A stretch of DNA of 64,000 bases from Streptomyces sp. Je 1-79 (GTDB taxonomy: Bacteria; Actinomycetota; Actinomycetes; Streptomycetales; Streptomycetaceae), in contig NZ_JAMGSL010000001.1 in NCBI RefSeq assembly GCF_025195125.1, positions 478,026-542,025 of the forward strand, read 5' to 3'. The stretch's first letter is position 1. Every line of letters starts with the position of its first letter. This document shows, one piece after another, positions 24,922 to 32,226 of the stretch. The notes below the pieces were generated by a model that saw only the letters and a list, made by a program, of their open reading frames with translations, did no database searches and was not told the origin of the DNA. The position numbers and the translations under genes were made by a program.

Positions 24922-25290
24922 GTGTACGACGCGCACATCGACACCGATGTCACCGTGCAGCTGAGCGACTGTGACAGGGAGGACGCTCAGGCGGTCTTCG
25001 CAGTCCTCGACCATGCCTACAAGCTCGAGGACATGACCGCGCCCGGCCCGCGGGCGGCCACCGCGCCCGCCCCCACCGTCTGGATGGCCACCTTCGACAC
25101 GGCCGGGGGCCGTCAGGAGGACGCCGGCACCGTGCAGCTGACCGGGAGGGTCGCAGCGCTGCTGACCGGCGGCTACCAGGCCGTGGAAGAGGTCGAGAGG
25201 ACGCTCGCCGCCGCCTTCGAGGTGCAGTCCCAGGAGTCCGTATCGGGTGACCAGGAGACCGAGGCCCGGCTGCTGCTCGCTTCCCGCTGA
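24922..25290 (+). CDS. Small soluble protein of unknown function
   Basis: This 122-residue acidic protein (DAHIDTDVTVQLSDCDREDAQAVFAVLDHAY) has mixed alpha/beta character and no signal or membrane segment. The GTG start follows GAGGAGATGAGGG. I do not recognise a family. A duplicated palindrome about 65-95 bp upstream hints at specific regulation. Confidence 0.7.
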   Translation: MYDAHIDTDVTVQLSDCDREDAQAVFAVLDHAYKLEDMTAPGPRAATAPAPTVWMATFDTAGGRQEDAGTVQLTGRVAALLTGGYQAVEEVERTLAAAFEVQSQESVSGDQETEARLLLASR

Positions 25291-25396
25291 CCGGTCGGCC
25301 CTCGCCGGTCCCTTGACGCCCCGGACGGAGCGGACGGGCGCCGTCCGGGGCATACGTCTGCCCGCACTTGTCTGCCCCGCACCCCCTATGCATGGC

Positions 25397-25406
25397 GTGT
25401 ATACAC
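25397..25406. promoter_or_regulatory. GTGTATACAC palindrome upstream of deacetylase gene
   Basis: A perfect 10-bp palindrome is embedded in a longer near-symmetric AT-containing stretch (CATGGCGTGTATACACCATG, 25391-25410). A -10-like TAGAGT lies at 25413-25418. The form resembles operators of GntR-family regulators, but no such regulator is in the window. Confidence 0.5.
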
Positions 25407-25496
25407 CATGTGTAGAGTGCTCCGCATGCCGCGACGCAACGCCCTGACCAGCCGCGTCGCCATTCGAAGCCATCTACGGGGAAAGCGGGTTGCAGC

Positions 25497-26288
25497 ATGT
25501 TCCGAACCGGTACGGGGAAGCGCGGGGGATCGGCCGTCGCCCTTCTGGCGGCGGCCTCTCTCTTGCTCGCGCTCACCGGCTGCGGGGTCGATCCGATCAC
25601 GCCGGGCGACGCCAGGGGCAAGGCCGCAGGCTCGGACGACAAGCCGGGCGCCGAGCGGGCGACCGGGGCCGGACCGGTGGACTGTGCCAAGGTGAAGTGC
25701 ATAGCGCTGACCTTCGACGCCGGCCCCGGCAAGGACACGCCGCACCTCCTCGACGTGCTCAAGGAGAAGCAGGTCCCCGCCACGTTCTTCCTCCTGGGCA
25801 AGAAGCATGTCGATCGCTATCCCGAGGTCGTCAAGCGCATCGCCGACGAAGGTCACGAGGTCGCCAACCACACCTGGACCCACCGCATCCTGACCGACCT
25901 GGAGGCCGACGAGGTGCGCGAGGAACTGTCCCGCACCCAGGACGCGATAGAGAAGATCACCGGCAGCCGTCCCACTCTCATGCGTCCCCCGCAGGGGCGC
26001 ACCGACGACATGGTCTCCGACGTGAGCCGCGACCTCGGTCTCGCGCAGGTCCTGTGGAGCGTGACGGCGAAGGACTACTCCACGACCGATTCGGCGCTGA
26101 TACGGCAGAGGGTGCTCGACGGTGCGCAGGGTGACGGGATCATTCTGCTGCACGACATCTACGACGGGACCGTCCCCGCCGTGCCGGGCATCATCGACGA
26201 GCTGAAGAAGCGGGGCTTCACCTTCGTGACGGTCCCCCAGCTCCTGGCGCCAGGCAAGGCGGAACCGGGCGCTGTCTACCGTCCGTAA
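25497..26288 (+). CDS. Lipoprotein polysaccharide deacetylase (NodB domain)
   Basis: This 263-residue lipoprotein has lipobox LALTGC (Cys29) after a basic, hydrophobic signal, then a NodB deacetylase domain at about 66-250. Metal ligands are Asp74 (TFDAGPG) and His125/His129 (NHTWTH). MRPPQGRTDD supplies the next motif, and LLHDIYDGT the last. Family members remove N- or O-acetyl groups from peptidoglycan, chitin-like or xylan polymers outside the cell; the substrate here is unknown. The usual TFDDGP is TFDAGP, a common variant. Confidence 0.92.
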   Translation: MFRTGTGKRGGSAVALLAAASLLLALTGCGVDPITPGDARGKAAGSDDKPGAERATGAGPVDCAKVKCIALTFDAGPGKDTPHLLDVLKEKQVPATFFLLGKKHVDRYPEVVKRIADEGHEVANHTWTHRILTDLEADEVREELSRTQDAIEKITGSRPTLMRPPQGRTDDMVSDVSRDLGLAQVLWSVTAKDYSTTDSALIRQRVLDGAQGDGIILLHDIYDGTVPAVPGIIDELKKRGFTFVTVPQLLAPGKAEPGAVYRP

Positions 26289-26333
26289 TGTGAGACGCAC
26301 GAACGGTGAAAATGGGGGTGAGGTGTCTCACAT
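26288..26333. promoter_or_regulatory. Inverted repeat after the deacetylase gene
   Basis: Perfect 9-nt arms ATGTGAGAC (26288-26296) and GTCTCACAT (26325-26333) flank a 28-nt spacer and abut the deacetylase stop. This could be a weak terminator or a DNA-binding dyad. Confidence 0.5.
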
Positions 26334-26352
26334 CGGGCAGCCCGAGCGCGGC

Positions 26353-26378
26353 GGAACTCGGTGTGAAGGTTTATCGTT
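26353..26378 (+). promoter_or_regulatory. ECF-sigma-like promoter
   Basis: GGAACT at 26353-26358 is separated by 16 nt from CGTT at 26375-26378, the pattern of extracytoplasmic-function sigma promoters such as the SigE type. The next protein gene starts over 300 nt away, beyond an intrinsic terminator. Confidence 0.5.
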
Positions 26379-26383
26379 CATCA

Positions 26384-26495
26384 ATGTGTGACGGTGAAGG
26401 GGCCCGGTCCCCAGGTCCCCCCCTTGAGGTGACCGCTCTTCGTCGTCGCGGCAATCGGCCCCGGCTGGAATCCCCCGTCCAGCCGGGGCTTTGTC
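26384..26495 (+). ncRNA. Candidate small RNA
   Basis: The stretch between the ECF-like promoter and the terminator at 26459-26488 would give a transcript of about 110 nt with internal complementarity (GGGGCCCGGTCCCC). Frames through it lack a ribosome-binding site. The 26289-26719 gap of 430 bp holds no other credible gene. This is a prediction from promoter plus terminator only. Confidence 0.4.
26459..26493 (+). terminator. Intrinsic terminator in the 26.3-26.7 kb gap
   Basis: Arms CCCCGGCTGGA (26459-26469) and TCCAGCCGGGG (26478-26488) are perfectly complementary with an 8-nt loop, followed by CTTTG. It is about 190 nt beyond the deacetylase stop, so it more likely ends a separate transcript. 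Confidence 0.75.
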
Positions 26496-26719
26496 GTTCC
26501 CCGGACCCGTCCCGTGGTCCGTTCCCTCGTGGTTCCCGCTGTCGCCCCCCTGTCCGTCTCCCAGGCGCGTACCGCTCCTGAACGGCGCACACTCCGGCGC
26601 GTTCGACCCCTTCGAGTGACTCCACGCATGCCCGTTCCGCACCCGGGCAGTGATCGTCACGGGCTGTGACGAACACCCGTCACCAGCCCGCTGACCAGGG
26701 ATGTCACGAGGGGGCCGCC

Positions 26720-27421
26720 ATGCCGTTCACGCCCGCGCACATCCGTCGCGCCGTCTGCACCCTCACGGCCGCGGTTCTGCTCACCGGTTGCGTCACGACC
26801 GACGCCGGGCCGGCCGTCCCCCCGACGCCCCGGGCGCAGGACGAGCTGCTCAGGACCGTCGAGCGCACCCTCGTCGACCGTTGTCTCGGCGACCGCGGAC
26901 TCACCCTCGCCCGGCGGCCGGAGACACCCGAAGCGGACCACCGCCTCCAGGCGGCGCTCTTCGGCACCGGCCCCCGCGAACTGTCGCTCACGCTCGCCAC
27001 CGGCCACACCGTCACCGCCCACACCGACGGCTGCCTCGCCACCGCCCGGCAGACCCTCTACGGAGACCAGAAACGCTGGTTCCGCGCGCAGGTGACCGTG
27101 GACAACCTGCGCGCCGAGGCCCACCACCGGATGAAGGACGACCCCGCCCACAGGGCCGCCCTCGCGCGCTGGAACAGGTGCGCAGGCCCGCCAGGCCGCC
27201 CGCGCCCGGAACGCCCCGAACCCGCCGTCGTCGCCCGTTGTGACACCGAGAGCGGACTCGCCGCGCTGCGGGCGCGGCTGGAACCCACCGAGCTGGCGAA
27301 GGTGCGCGCCCTGCGCGGCGGCCAGCTCACCACCTACCAGCAGCTGCGCACCCGCGCACTGCGGCGGGCAGCCGAACTGTCCGCACCTCTCACCGCACAG
27401 GAAGGCAACAACGCTTCATGA
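26720..27421 (+). CDS. Lipoprotein of unknown function
   Basis: This 233-residue lipoprotein has lipobox VLLTGC (Cys24), a helical body and several Cys residues (RCLGDRGL, DGCLATAR, WNRCAGPP, ARCDTES) that may pair. It ends in a basic helical tail. The stop overlaps the start of the I36-inhibitor gene (ATGA), so the two secreted products are translationally coupled. No family recognised with confidence. Confidence 0.8.
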   Translation: MPFTPAHIRRAVCTLTAAVLLTGCVTTDAGPAVPPTPRAQDELLRTVERTLVDRCLGDRGLTLARRPETPEADHRLQAALFGTGPRELSLTLATGHTVTAHTDGCLATARQTLYGDQKRWFRAQVTVDNLRAEAHHRMKDDPAHRAALARWNRCAGPPGRPRPERPEPAVVARCDTESGLAALRARLEPTELAKVRALRGGQLTTYQQLRTRALRRAAELSAPLTAQEGNNAS

Positions 27422-27786
27422 AGCGCATCCTCACCACCGCCGCCGCCCTGCTCGCTCTCACCGGCGGGCTCGCCCTGACCGCCCCCGCACAGGCGGCCGA
27501 CTGTCCGAGCGGCAACTTCTGCACCTGGCAGGAGGCCAACTTCGGCGGCCAGCGCGCCAACTGGAGCGGCGACGACGGCTGGTGGGAGAGCTGGATCGCC
27601 GACACCGACTCCTCCTGGGCCAACCACGGCATCTCGGGACCGGGAATCAAGGATCACGTCCGCGTCTACGAGAGCGCCCATCAGGGCGGCTCCATGACGA
27701 TCTGCCTCACTCCGGGGCAGGAGGTCGGCTACAACGGCGCCGCGAACGACCGCGGCGACTCCCACACCTGGGCGATGAGCTGCTGA
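27418..27786 (+). CDS. Secreted peptidase inhibitor family I36 protein
   Basis: This 122-residue protein has a signal peptide (about 1-27, ending AQA) and a mature beta/gamma-crystallin-like inhibitor domain: CPSGNFCTWQEANFGG, WESWIADTDSSWANHG, VRVYESAHQGGSMTICL. Four Cys fit two disulfides. The family is typified by the Streptomyces metalloproteinase inhibitor SMPI. The target protease is not known. It is translationally coupled to the upstream lipoprotein. Confidence 0.88.
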   Translation: MKRILTTAAALLALTGGLALTAPAQAADCPSGNFCTWQEANFGGQRANWSGDDGWWESWIADTDSSWANHGISGPGIKDHVRVYESAHQGGSMTICLTPGQEVGYNGAANDRGDSHTWAMSC

Positions 27787-27882
27787 TCCCCACCCCTGCC
27801 ACGACGCGCTCCCGCACCCCACCGGGTGCGGGGCCGCCGGGTAGGGTGGCGACGTGCGACGGGTTGTGGAGGCGGGGCGGCA

Positions 27883-29421
27883 GTGACGGATTTCGAAGCG
27901 GTCGACGCGCTCCTCGCGGCCGTCGGTCCCGAGGCGGAACTCCCGGCCCCCGAGGAGCGGGTACGGCTGCGGGAGGCGGCCCGGCTGTCCAAGGCGCAGG
28001 TGGCCAAGGCGCTGGGTGTGAGCCCGACGACCCTCGGCGCGTGGGAGGCCGGCCGGGAACCGTCGGGCGAGCCCCGCAACCGGTACGCATACCTCCTGGA
28101 CGGTCTCCGCGAGAAGTTGACCCCCGAGCCTGCCACCGAGCCCGAGCCCGAGGCCGTGCCCGAGACGGAGCCCGGGCCCGCGTCCGAGCCCGCCGCCCAC
28201 GCGACGGTCGACGACGACGTCGCGGAGCTGCCCGTCCCCGAGCCCTGTGTCCTCTGCGGTCGGCCGGCCCGGTACCAGGTCGCGGGTTTCGCCCAGCACC
28301 TCACCCCCGAGGACTGCGACCGCGCGGCGGCCCCGGCCGTCGGCGCTTCGCAGGCCAAGACCCCGGCCGTCGGCGCCCCGGAGGGCAAAACCCCCGTCGC
28401 CGGCGCCCCGGAGGCCAAGACCCCCGTCGCCGGCACCCGGGAGGCGAAGGCCCCCACCCGCCGGGCCTTCCAGGACCCCGCGCCCACCCCCGTCGGACTC
28501 ATCGAGGACGCCGTGCACAGGGCCCTCGCCGAACACGAGGGCGACGCGGACGCGGCGACCGCCGCGCTGGTCCGTACCGCGATCCCCGACGCGATGGCCC
28601 TGCTCGACGCCTGCCGCAAGGGTGCCCGCTACGAGGTCGTCGCCCATCCGCCGCTCCCCGCCATCCTGCGGAAGAAGACCTCCCGCGGAGCGGACGAGAT
28701 CTGGGAGGCGCGCCCCAAGTGGACCCGGGACGCCCTGCCCCCCGGCCCGCACGAGATCACGGCGCTCGACATCAACGGCGCCTACCTCAGCGCCCTCAAG
28801 ACCCATCTCCCGCTCGGCGCCCTCGAACACCACACCGGCGGCACCCATGACCGCCGCCGCGCCGGCCTCCACCTGATCACGCCGCCGGAGTGGGAGCACG
28901 AGGACCGCCTTCCCAACCCGCTCGGCGCCCGCGACGAACCCGGTCCGTTCTGGGTCACCGAGCCGACCCTGCGCCTGTTGCTGCGCCTGTCCTCACCCGC
29001 GTACGGGCTGTGCGACCCTCCCGTCGTCCACGAGTCGTTCACCTCGGGAGCGACCGAGAACCTCCTGGAGAAGTTCCGCAACGCGCTCCGCGACGCCCGC
29101 GCCGCCGCCGTCGAGGCGGAGGACGACGTGACGCTCGAGTACGTGAAGGCGATGTACTCGAAGTTCGTCGCCACCATGGGGGAGTCCAACTACAACCGGG
29201 AGCTCTACCGCCCCGACTGGATGCACATCATCCGCTCCCAGGCCTTCGCCAACCTCTGGATGAAGGCTTACAAGGCTCACGGCGCGGGTCTGACCGTCGT
29301 CCGGGCCATGGGCACCGACGAGCTCCATGTGATCGGCGACTGGCGCAAGGTCTTCCCCGAGGGCCGGGGTGTCACCGAGGTGAAGGTGAAGGACGTCTAC
29401 ACCGCGCGCGAGGCGCGCTGA
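27883..29421 (+). CDS. HTH protein with family-B DNA-polymerase-like palm domain (Tap-like?)
   Basis: This 512-residue protein starts with an XRE-type helix-turn-helix (about 31-58, LSKAQVAKALGVSPTTLGAWEAG), then an acidic linker, a CxxC...C element (122/125/145) and a 10-residue repeat linker (157-190). The rest lines up with the palm of protein-primed family B polymerases: motif-A-like LDINGAYLSAL (Asp296), a KAMYSKF segment (422-428) where YGKF is expected, and motif-C-like MGTDELHV (Asp479). The first Asp of the DTD motif is Gly, and the exonuclease and thumb are missing. Streptomyces telomere protein Tap also has an N-terminal HTH and reported primase activity, but no tpg partner follows. 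GTG start with GGAGG 10 nt upstream. Confidence 0.75.
   Translation: MTDFEAVDALLAAVGPEAELPAPEERVRLREAARLSKAQVAKALGVSPTTLGAWEAGREPSGEPRNRYAYLLDGLREKLTPEPATEPEPEAVPETEPGPASEPAAHATVDDDVAELPVPEPCVLCGRPARYQVAGFAQHLTPEDCDRAAAPAVGASQAKTPAVGAPEGKTPVAGAPEAKTPVAGTREAKAPTRRAFQDPAPTPVGLIEDAVHRALAEHEGDADAATAALVRTAIPDAMALLDACRKGARYEVVAHPPLPAILRKKTSRGADEIWEARPKWTRDALPPGPHEITALDINGAYLSALKTHLPLGALEHHTGGTHDRRRAGLHLITPPEWEHEDRLPNPLGARDEPGPFWVTEPTLRLLLRLSSPAYGLCDPPVVHESFTSGATENLLEKFRNALRDARAAAVEAEDDVTLEYVKAMYSKFVATMGESNYNRELYRPDWMHIIRSQAFANLWMKAYKAHGAGLTVVRAMGTDELHVIGDWRKVFPEGRGVTEVKVKDVYTAREAR
28331..28454 (+). repeat. 30-bp in-frame tandem repeat, about four units
   Basis: Units of exactly 30 bp (28351, 28381, 28411, then partial at 28441, with a related half unit at 28331) encode the 10-residue (E/Q)(A/G)KTPxxGAP linker in the HTH-polymerase-like protein. 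Confidence 0.87.
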
Positions 29422-29437
29422 GCCGCTGAGGCGGCTG
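29420..29437. terminator. Short hairpin between convergent genes
   Basis: AGCCGC-TGAG-GCGGCT forms a 6-bp GC stem overlapping the stop of the HTH-polymerase-like gene and facing the convergent hmp gene. Confidence 0.45.
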
Positions 29438-29452
29438 CGCCACGCAGGGGCG

Positions 29453-30640
29453 TCAGCTCTCGGCGCCGAGCCACAGGTCCGGACCGAAGACCTCGTAGTG
29501 GACGGCCGCCGCGGCGACCCCGCCGGCCAGCAGGTCACCGCGCACCTGGCGCATGAAGGGCAGCGGGCCGCAGAGGTAGGCCGTCACGCCCGGAGGCAGA
29601 TCGAGCGTCGTCACGTCTGCCCGGCCGGGGCGCGCGGAGGCCGCGCCCGGCTCCTCGTACCAGAGGTGGAGGGAGCCGTTCGGCAGCGCGTCGACCAGTC
29701 GGTGCAGCTCCTCGCGGTGCGCGTGGTCCGCGGGGGAGCGGTCGGCGTGGACCACGGTGACCGGGCGGTGGGAGCCGGTGGTGGCCAGGTGGTCGAGCAT
29801 GGCCAGCATCGGCGTGCTGCCGATCCCCGCCGAGGCCAGGAGCAGCGGCCCCTCGCCCTCCGGCAGAACGAGGTCGCCGAACGGCGCGGACACCTCGATC
29901 GTGTCGCCCACCCGCGCGTGCTCGTGCAGCCAGGTCGACACCTCGCCCGCGGGGTCGCCCTCGATCCGCTTCACCGTGATCCGCCACTGCGGCCGGCCCG
30001 GTGCGGCGGAGAGGCTGTACTGGCGGATCTGTCGGGCGCCGTCGGGCAGCTCGACGCGCACGCTCACGTACTGGCCCGGCCGGAACGGGCCGGCAGGACG
30101 TCCGTCGGCGGGGCGCAGGACGAAGGAGGTGGTGTCGGCCGTCTCCTGGCGCCGTTCGACGATCTCCATGGGGCGGCGGACCTCGCCCTCCGCGACGCCG
30201 ATCTCCTCGTAGAGCCCTGCCTCCAGGGCGATGAGGGCGTTGGCCATCAGCCAGTAGACCTCGTCCCAGGCCTGAGCGACGTCGGGGGTGACGGCGTCGC
30301 CGAGCACGTCGACGATCGCGGCGAAGAGGTGCTCGTGGACGACCTTGTACTGCTCGGACGTGACGCCCAGCGAGGCGTGCTTGTGCGCGATCCGGGCGAG
30401 CATGGCGTCCGGCCGCGTGTCCGGGTTCTTCAGGAGCGCCCCCGCGAAGGCGGCTACCGAGCCGGCCAGGGCGCGTCGCTGGTCGCCGTTGGCCTGGTTG
30501 CCACGGTTGAACAGATCCCGCAGCAGCTCGGGCCGGGCCGCGAACATCCCGGCGTAGAAGCGCTCCGCGATCTCGCCGAGCGCGGCTCCCACGACGGGGA
30601 GGGTGGCTCGGACGACGGGAGTGGCCTGCTCGGACAGCAT
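29453..30640 (-). CDS. hmp: Flavohaemoglobin (nitric oxide dioxygenase) Hmp
   Basis: This 395-residue flavohaemoprotein converts NO to nitrate using O2 and NADPH. The globin domain (about 1-140) has the proximal His88 in HKHASL. A ferredoxin-reductase FAD domain follows with RQYSLSAAPG, then an NAD domain with SAGIGSTPMLAML and a C-terminal FGPD. The length is standard. AGGAG is 5 nt upstream of the ATG. An NsrR-like site covers the promoter, and nsrR lies upstream on the same strand, forming a nitrosative-stress module. Confidence 0.95.
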   Translation of the reverse strand: MLSEQATPVVRATLPVVGAALGEIAERFYAGMFAARPELLRDLFNRGNQANGDQRRALAGSVAAFAGALLKNPDTRPDAMLARIAHKHASLGVTSEQYKVVHEHLFAAIVDVLGDAVTPDVAQAWDEVYWLMANALIALEAGLYEEIGVAEGEVRRPMEIVERRQETADTTSFVLRPADGRPAGPFRPGQYVSVRVELPDGARQIRQYSLSAAPGRPQWRITVKRIEGDPAGEVSTWLHEHARVGDTIEVSAPFGDLVLPEGEGPLLLASAGIGSTPMLAMLDHLATTGSHRPVTVVHADRSPADHAHREELHRLVDALPNGSLHLWYEEPGAASARPGRADVTTLDLPPGVTAYLCGPLPFMRQVRGDLLAGGVAAAAVHYEVFGPDLWLGAES

Positions 30641-30650
30641 CGAGACTCCT

Positions 30651-30674
30651 ATTGTGGTAGATCATTTACGTATT
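30651..30674 (-). promoter_or_regulatory. Candidate NsrR operator of hmp
   Basis: Read on the coding strand the AT-rich sequence is AATACGTAAATGATCTACCA..., ending 10 nt before the hmp start codon. It closely resembles the site I recall for S. coelicolor hmpA (AACACG...ATCTACC). NsrR binding here would block hmp transcription until NO destroys its cluster. Confidence 0.65.
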
Positions 30675-30764
30675 TAAAACGTCAGAAGGGCAGAGGCGGC
30701 GGGGTGGCTCGCAGGAAAGGGTGGCTCGTAGGAAGGTGCGGCTCGTCGTAAGGGGCGGGGCGGC

Positions 30765-31214
30765 TCAGTCGTGCCGGGTACTCAGGGACAGGAGCACCGG
30801 CCCGGTGGGTGACTCGATCAGATCCGTCACCGTCAGCGGATCGAGCGTGCGGTAGAACGCCTCCTGCGCCTGGCGCAGCGCTCCGCGCAGCCGGCAGGCC
30901 GCGCGCAGTGGGCACGGGGTCTCGCCCTCGCAGGCGACGACCTCCTCCTCGCCCTCCAGCATCCGGACCAGCCACCCGACCGAGGCGCGTCGCCCGGTCT
31001 CCGTGAGGGCGAGGCCGCCGCCGCGTCCACGTCGCGCCTCGACGACGCCGAGGTGCTGGAGGCGCGTGACCACTTTCGCCATGTGGGCGTAGGGCACGGC
31101 CATCACCTCGGCCACCTCGCGGGTCGTGGCCGAGGGCTCCTCGCCGGGTGTCCCGGGGACCGCCAGACGCATCACGGCACGCAGCGCCAGGTCGGTGAAT
31201 TTCGTCAGCCGCAC
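30765..31214 (-). CDS. nsrR: Nitric-oxide-sensing Rrf2 repressor NsrR
   Basis: This 149-residue Rrf2-family repressor has a winged helix (about 1-75). Three cluster-ligand Cys lie at 95, 101 and 107 (ACEGETPCPLRAAC), the spacing of S. coelicolor NsrR, which holds a [4Fe-4S] cluster sensitive to NO. The start is GTG at 31214. It lies 124 nt upstream of hmp in the same orientation, with an operator in between and an AT-rich candidate autoregulatory site upstream. Confidence 0.92.
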   Translation of the reverse strand: MRLTKFTDLALRAVMRLAVPGTPGEEPSATTREVAEVMAVPYAHMAKVVTRLQHLGVVEARRGRGGGLALTETGRRASVGWLVRMLEGEEEVVACEGETPCPLRAACRLRGALRQAQEAFYRTLDPLTVTDLIESPTGPVLLSLSTRHD

Positions 31215-31220
31215 ATCGCG

Positions 31221-31241
31221 ACCGTATCAAATGAGTATTTC
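31221..31241 (-). promoter_or_regulatory. Candidate NsrR site upstream of nsrR
   Basis: An AT-rich stretch (GAAATACTCATTTGATACGG on the coding strand) abuts the nsrR start and shares the AAATAC half with the hmp site. Autoregulation is plausible; the match is weaker than at hmp. Confidence 0.45.
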
Positions 31242-31287
31242 TGAAGCTTATTAAGGGGGTGGCGGTACCGCATCGGAGCACGTGGGG

Positions 31288-32226
31288 TCAGCGGAAGCGG
31301 CGTGGCGCGTGGTGGCGCCAGAGCCAGATGCCGCCGACGACCAGGGGCGAGGCCACCAGGAGGAGGGCCAGCAGCGGCCATCGGGCGCCGCCGAGCTCCA
31401 GGTCGGTGAAGAGGACCAGGATCACCACCCCCAACGGGATCAGGATCGACACCAGTGCCCGAAGCCCGGCCAGCACCATGTCCGGCTGGATACGGCCCTT
31501 GCGGGGCGGCGGCGCGTCCCGCGTACCGAAGTAGAAGACGATGGCCCGGTCCGTCAGCCTGCCCGTGGCGCGGTGGTACGAGACGCCCATGTACGGCAGC
31601 CACACCAGCGGCGCCACCAGGCCGACCAGGAAGACCGCACCCACGAGCACCCACTGGCCGGTCCGGGCGAGTCTGCCCCGGCCGCCGCCGTCCGGTGTGA
31701 CCAGGCCGAGGAGGCGGGCCATCCGCAGCGTCAGTCTCCACAGCGCGGCCATCCGCCCGCGGCGGGGGCTCGTGTCGTCGGAGGGTGACGGGCGGGCCCG
31801 CAGACCGGCCTCGGCCGCGGCGGTGTCCGCGTACACCCCTTGCAGGACCAGGATTTCGGCGGCCCGTTCGGGGGCGGTGGTGTCCCGGCCGTCCAGACCC
31901 GCGAGTTCGAGGATCGTCCGTGCCTGGAGGAGCAGCGCGCCGCAGAACGCGACGGGGATGAGCAGGATGAACGGTCCGCCGACGAAGGCCCCTTCACTGG
32001 TGACCGTTCGCCGGCCACCAGTCGCGACCAGCGCCCGGAGTTCGGCGGCGGTCGCCTCCGGATGCCTGCGGCGGAGCCGTTCCACGCGACGGCCGGCCAC
32101 CGGGCCCATGTGGCGCAGGGCGAACGCCACGAGCAGCTCCGGCAGTCGGCCGGGTTCGGCCCACGCCTCCCGCAGGAGCGAACGGGAGAGGGTGGAAGCC
32201 GAGGGGCCGATGTCGCCGTTCGTCAG
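31288..32226 (-). CDS. Membrane protein of unknown function, probable CTG start
   Basis: Translation from the first ordinary start (GTG 32130) gives 280 residues. The frame stays open and protein-like upstream (TLSRSLLREAWAEPGRLPELLVAFALRHMG) with no ATG, GTG or TTG. A CTG at 32224-32226 overlaps the preceding gene's stop as CTGA and would give 312 residues (MTNGDIGPS...). The protein has about four hydrophobic segments: one near 85-103 and three in the C-terminal half. No family recognised. It is probably translationally coupled to the SHOCT-domain gene. Confidence 0.65.
   Translation of the reverse strand: MTNGDIGPSASTLSRSLLREAWAEPGRLPELLVAFALRHMGPVAGRRVERLRRRHPEATAAELRALVATGGRRTVTSEGAFVGGPFILLIPVAFCGALLLQARTILELAGLDGRDTTAPERAAEILVLQGVYADTAAAEAGLRARPSPSDDTSPRRGRMAALWRLTLRMARLLGLVTPDGGGRGRLARTGQWVLVGAVFLVGLVAPLVWLPYMGVSYHRATGRLTDRAIVFYFGTRDAPPPRKGRIQPDMVLAGLRALVSILIPLGVVILVLFTDLELGGARWPLLALLLVASPLVVGGIWLWRHHAPRRFR

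Noticed and set aside
26306..26581. A 91-codon frame in the 26.3-26.6 kb gap
   Set aside because: It runs through an inverted repeat and an intrinsic terminator and has no ribosome-binding site.
27883..29421. Evidence of an integrated plasmid or AICE around the HTH-polymerase-like gene
   Set aside because: No integrase, tra, rep, tRNA gene or att-like repeat is nearby, and neighbours have ordinary composition.
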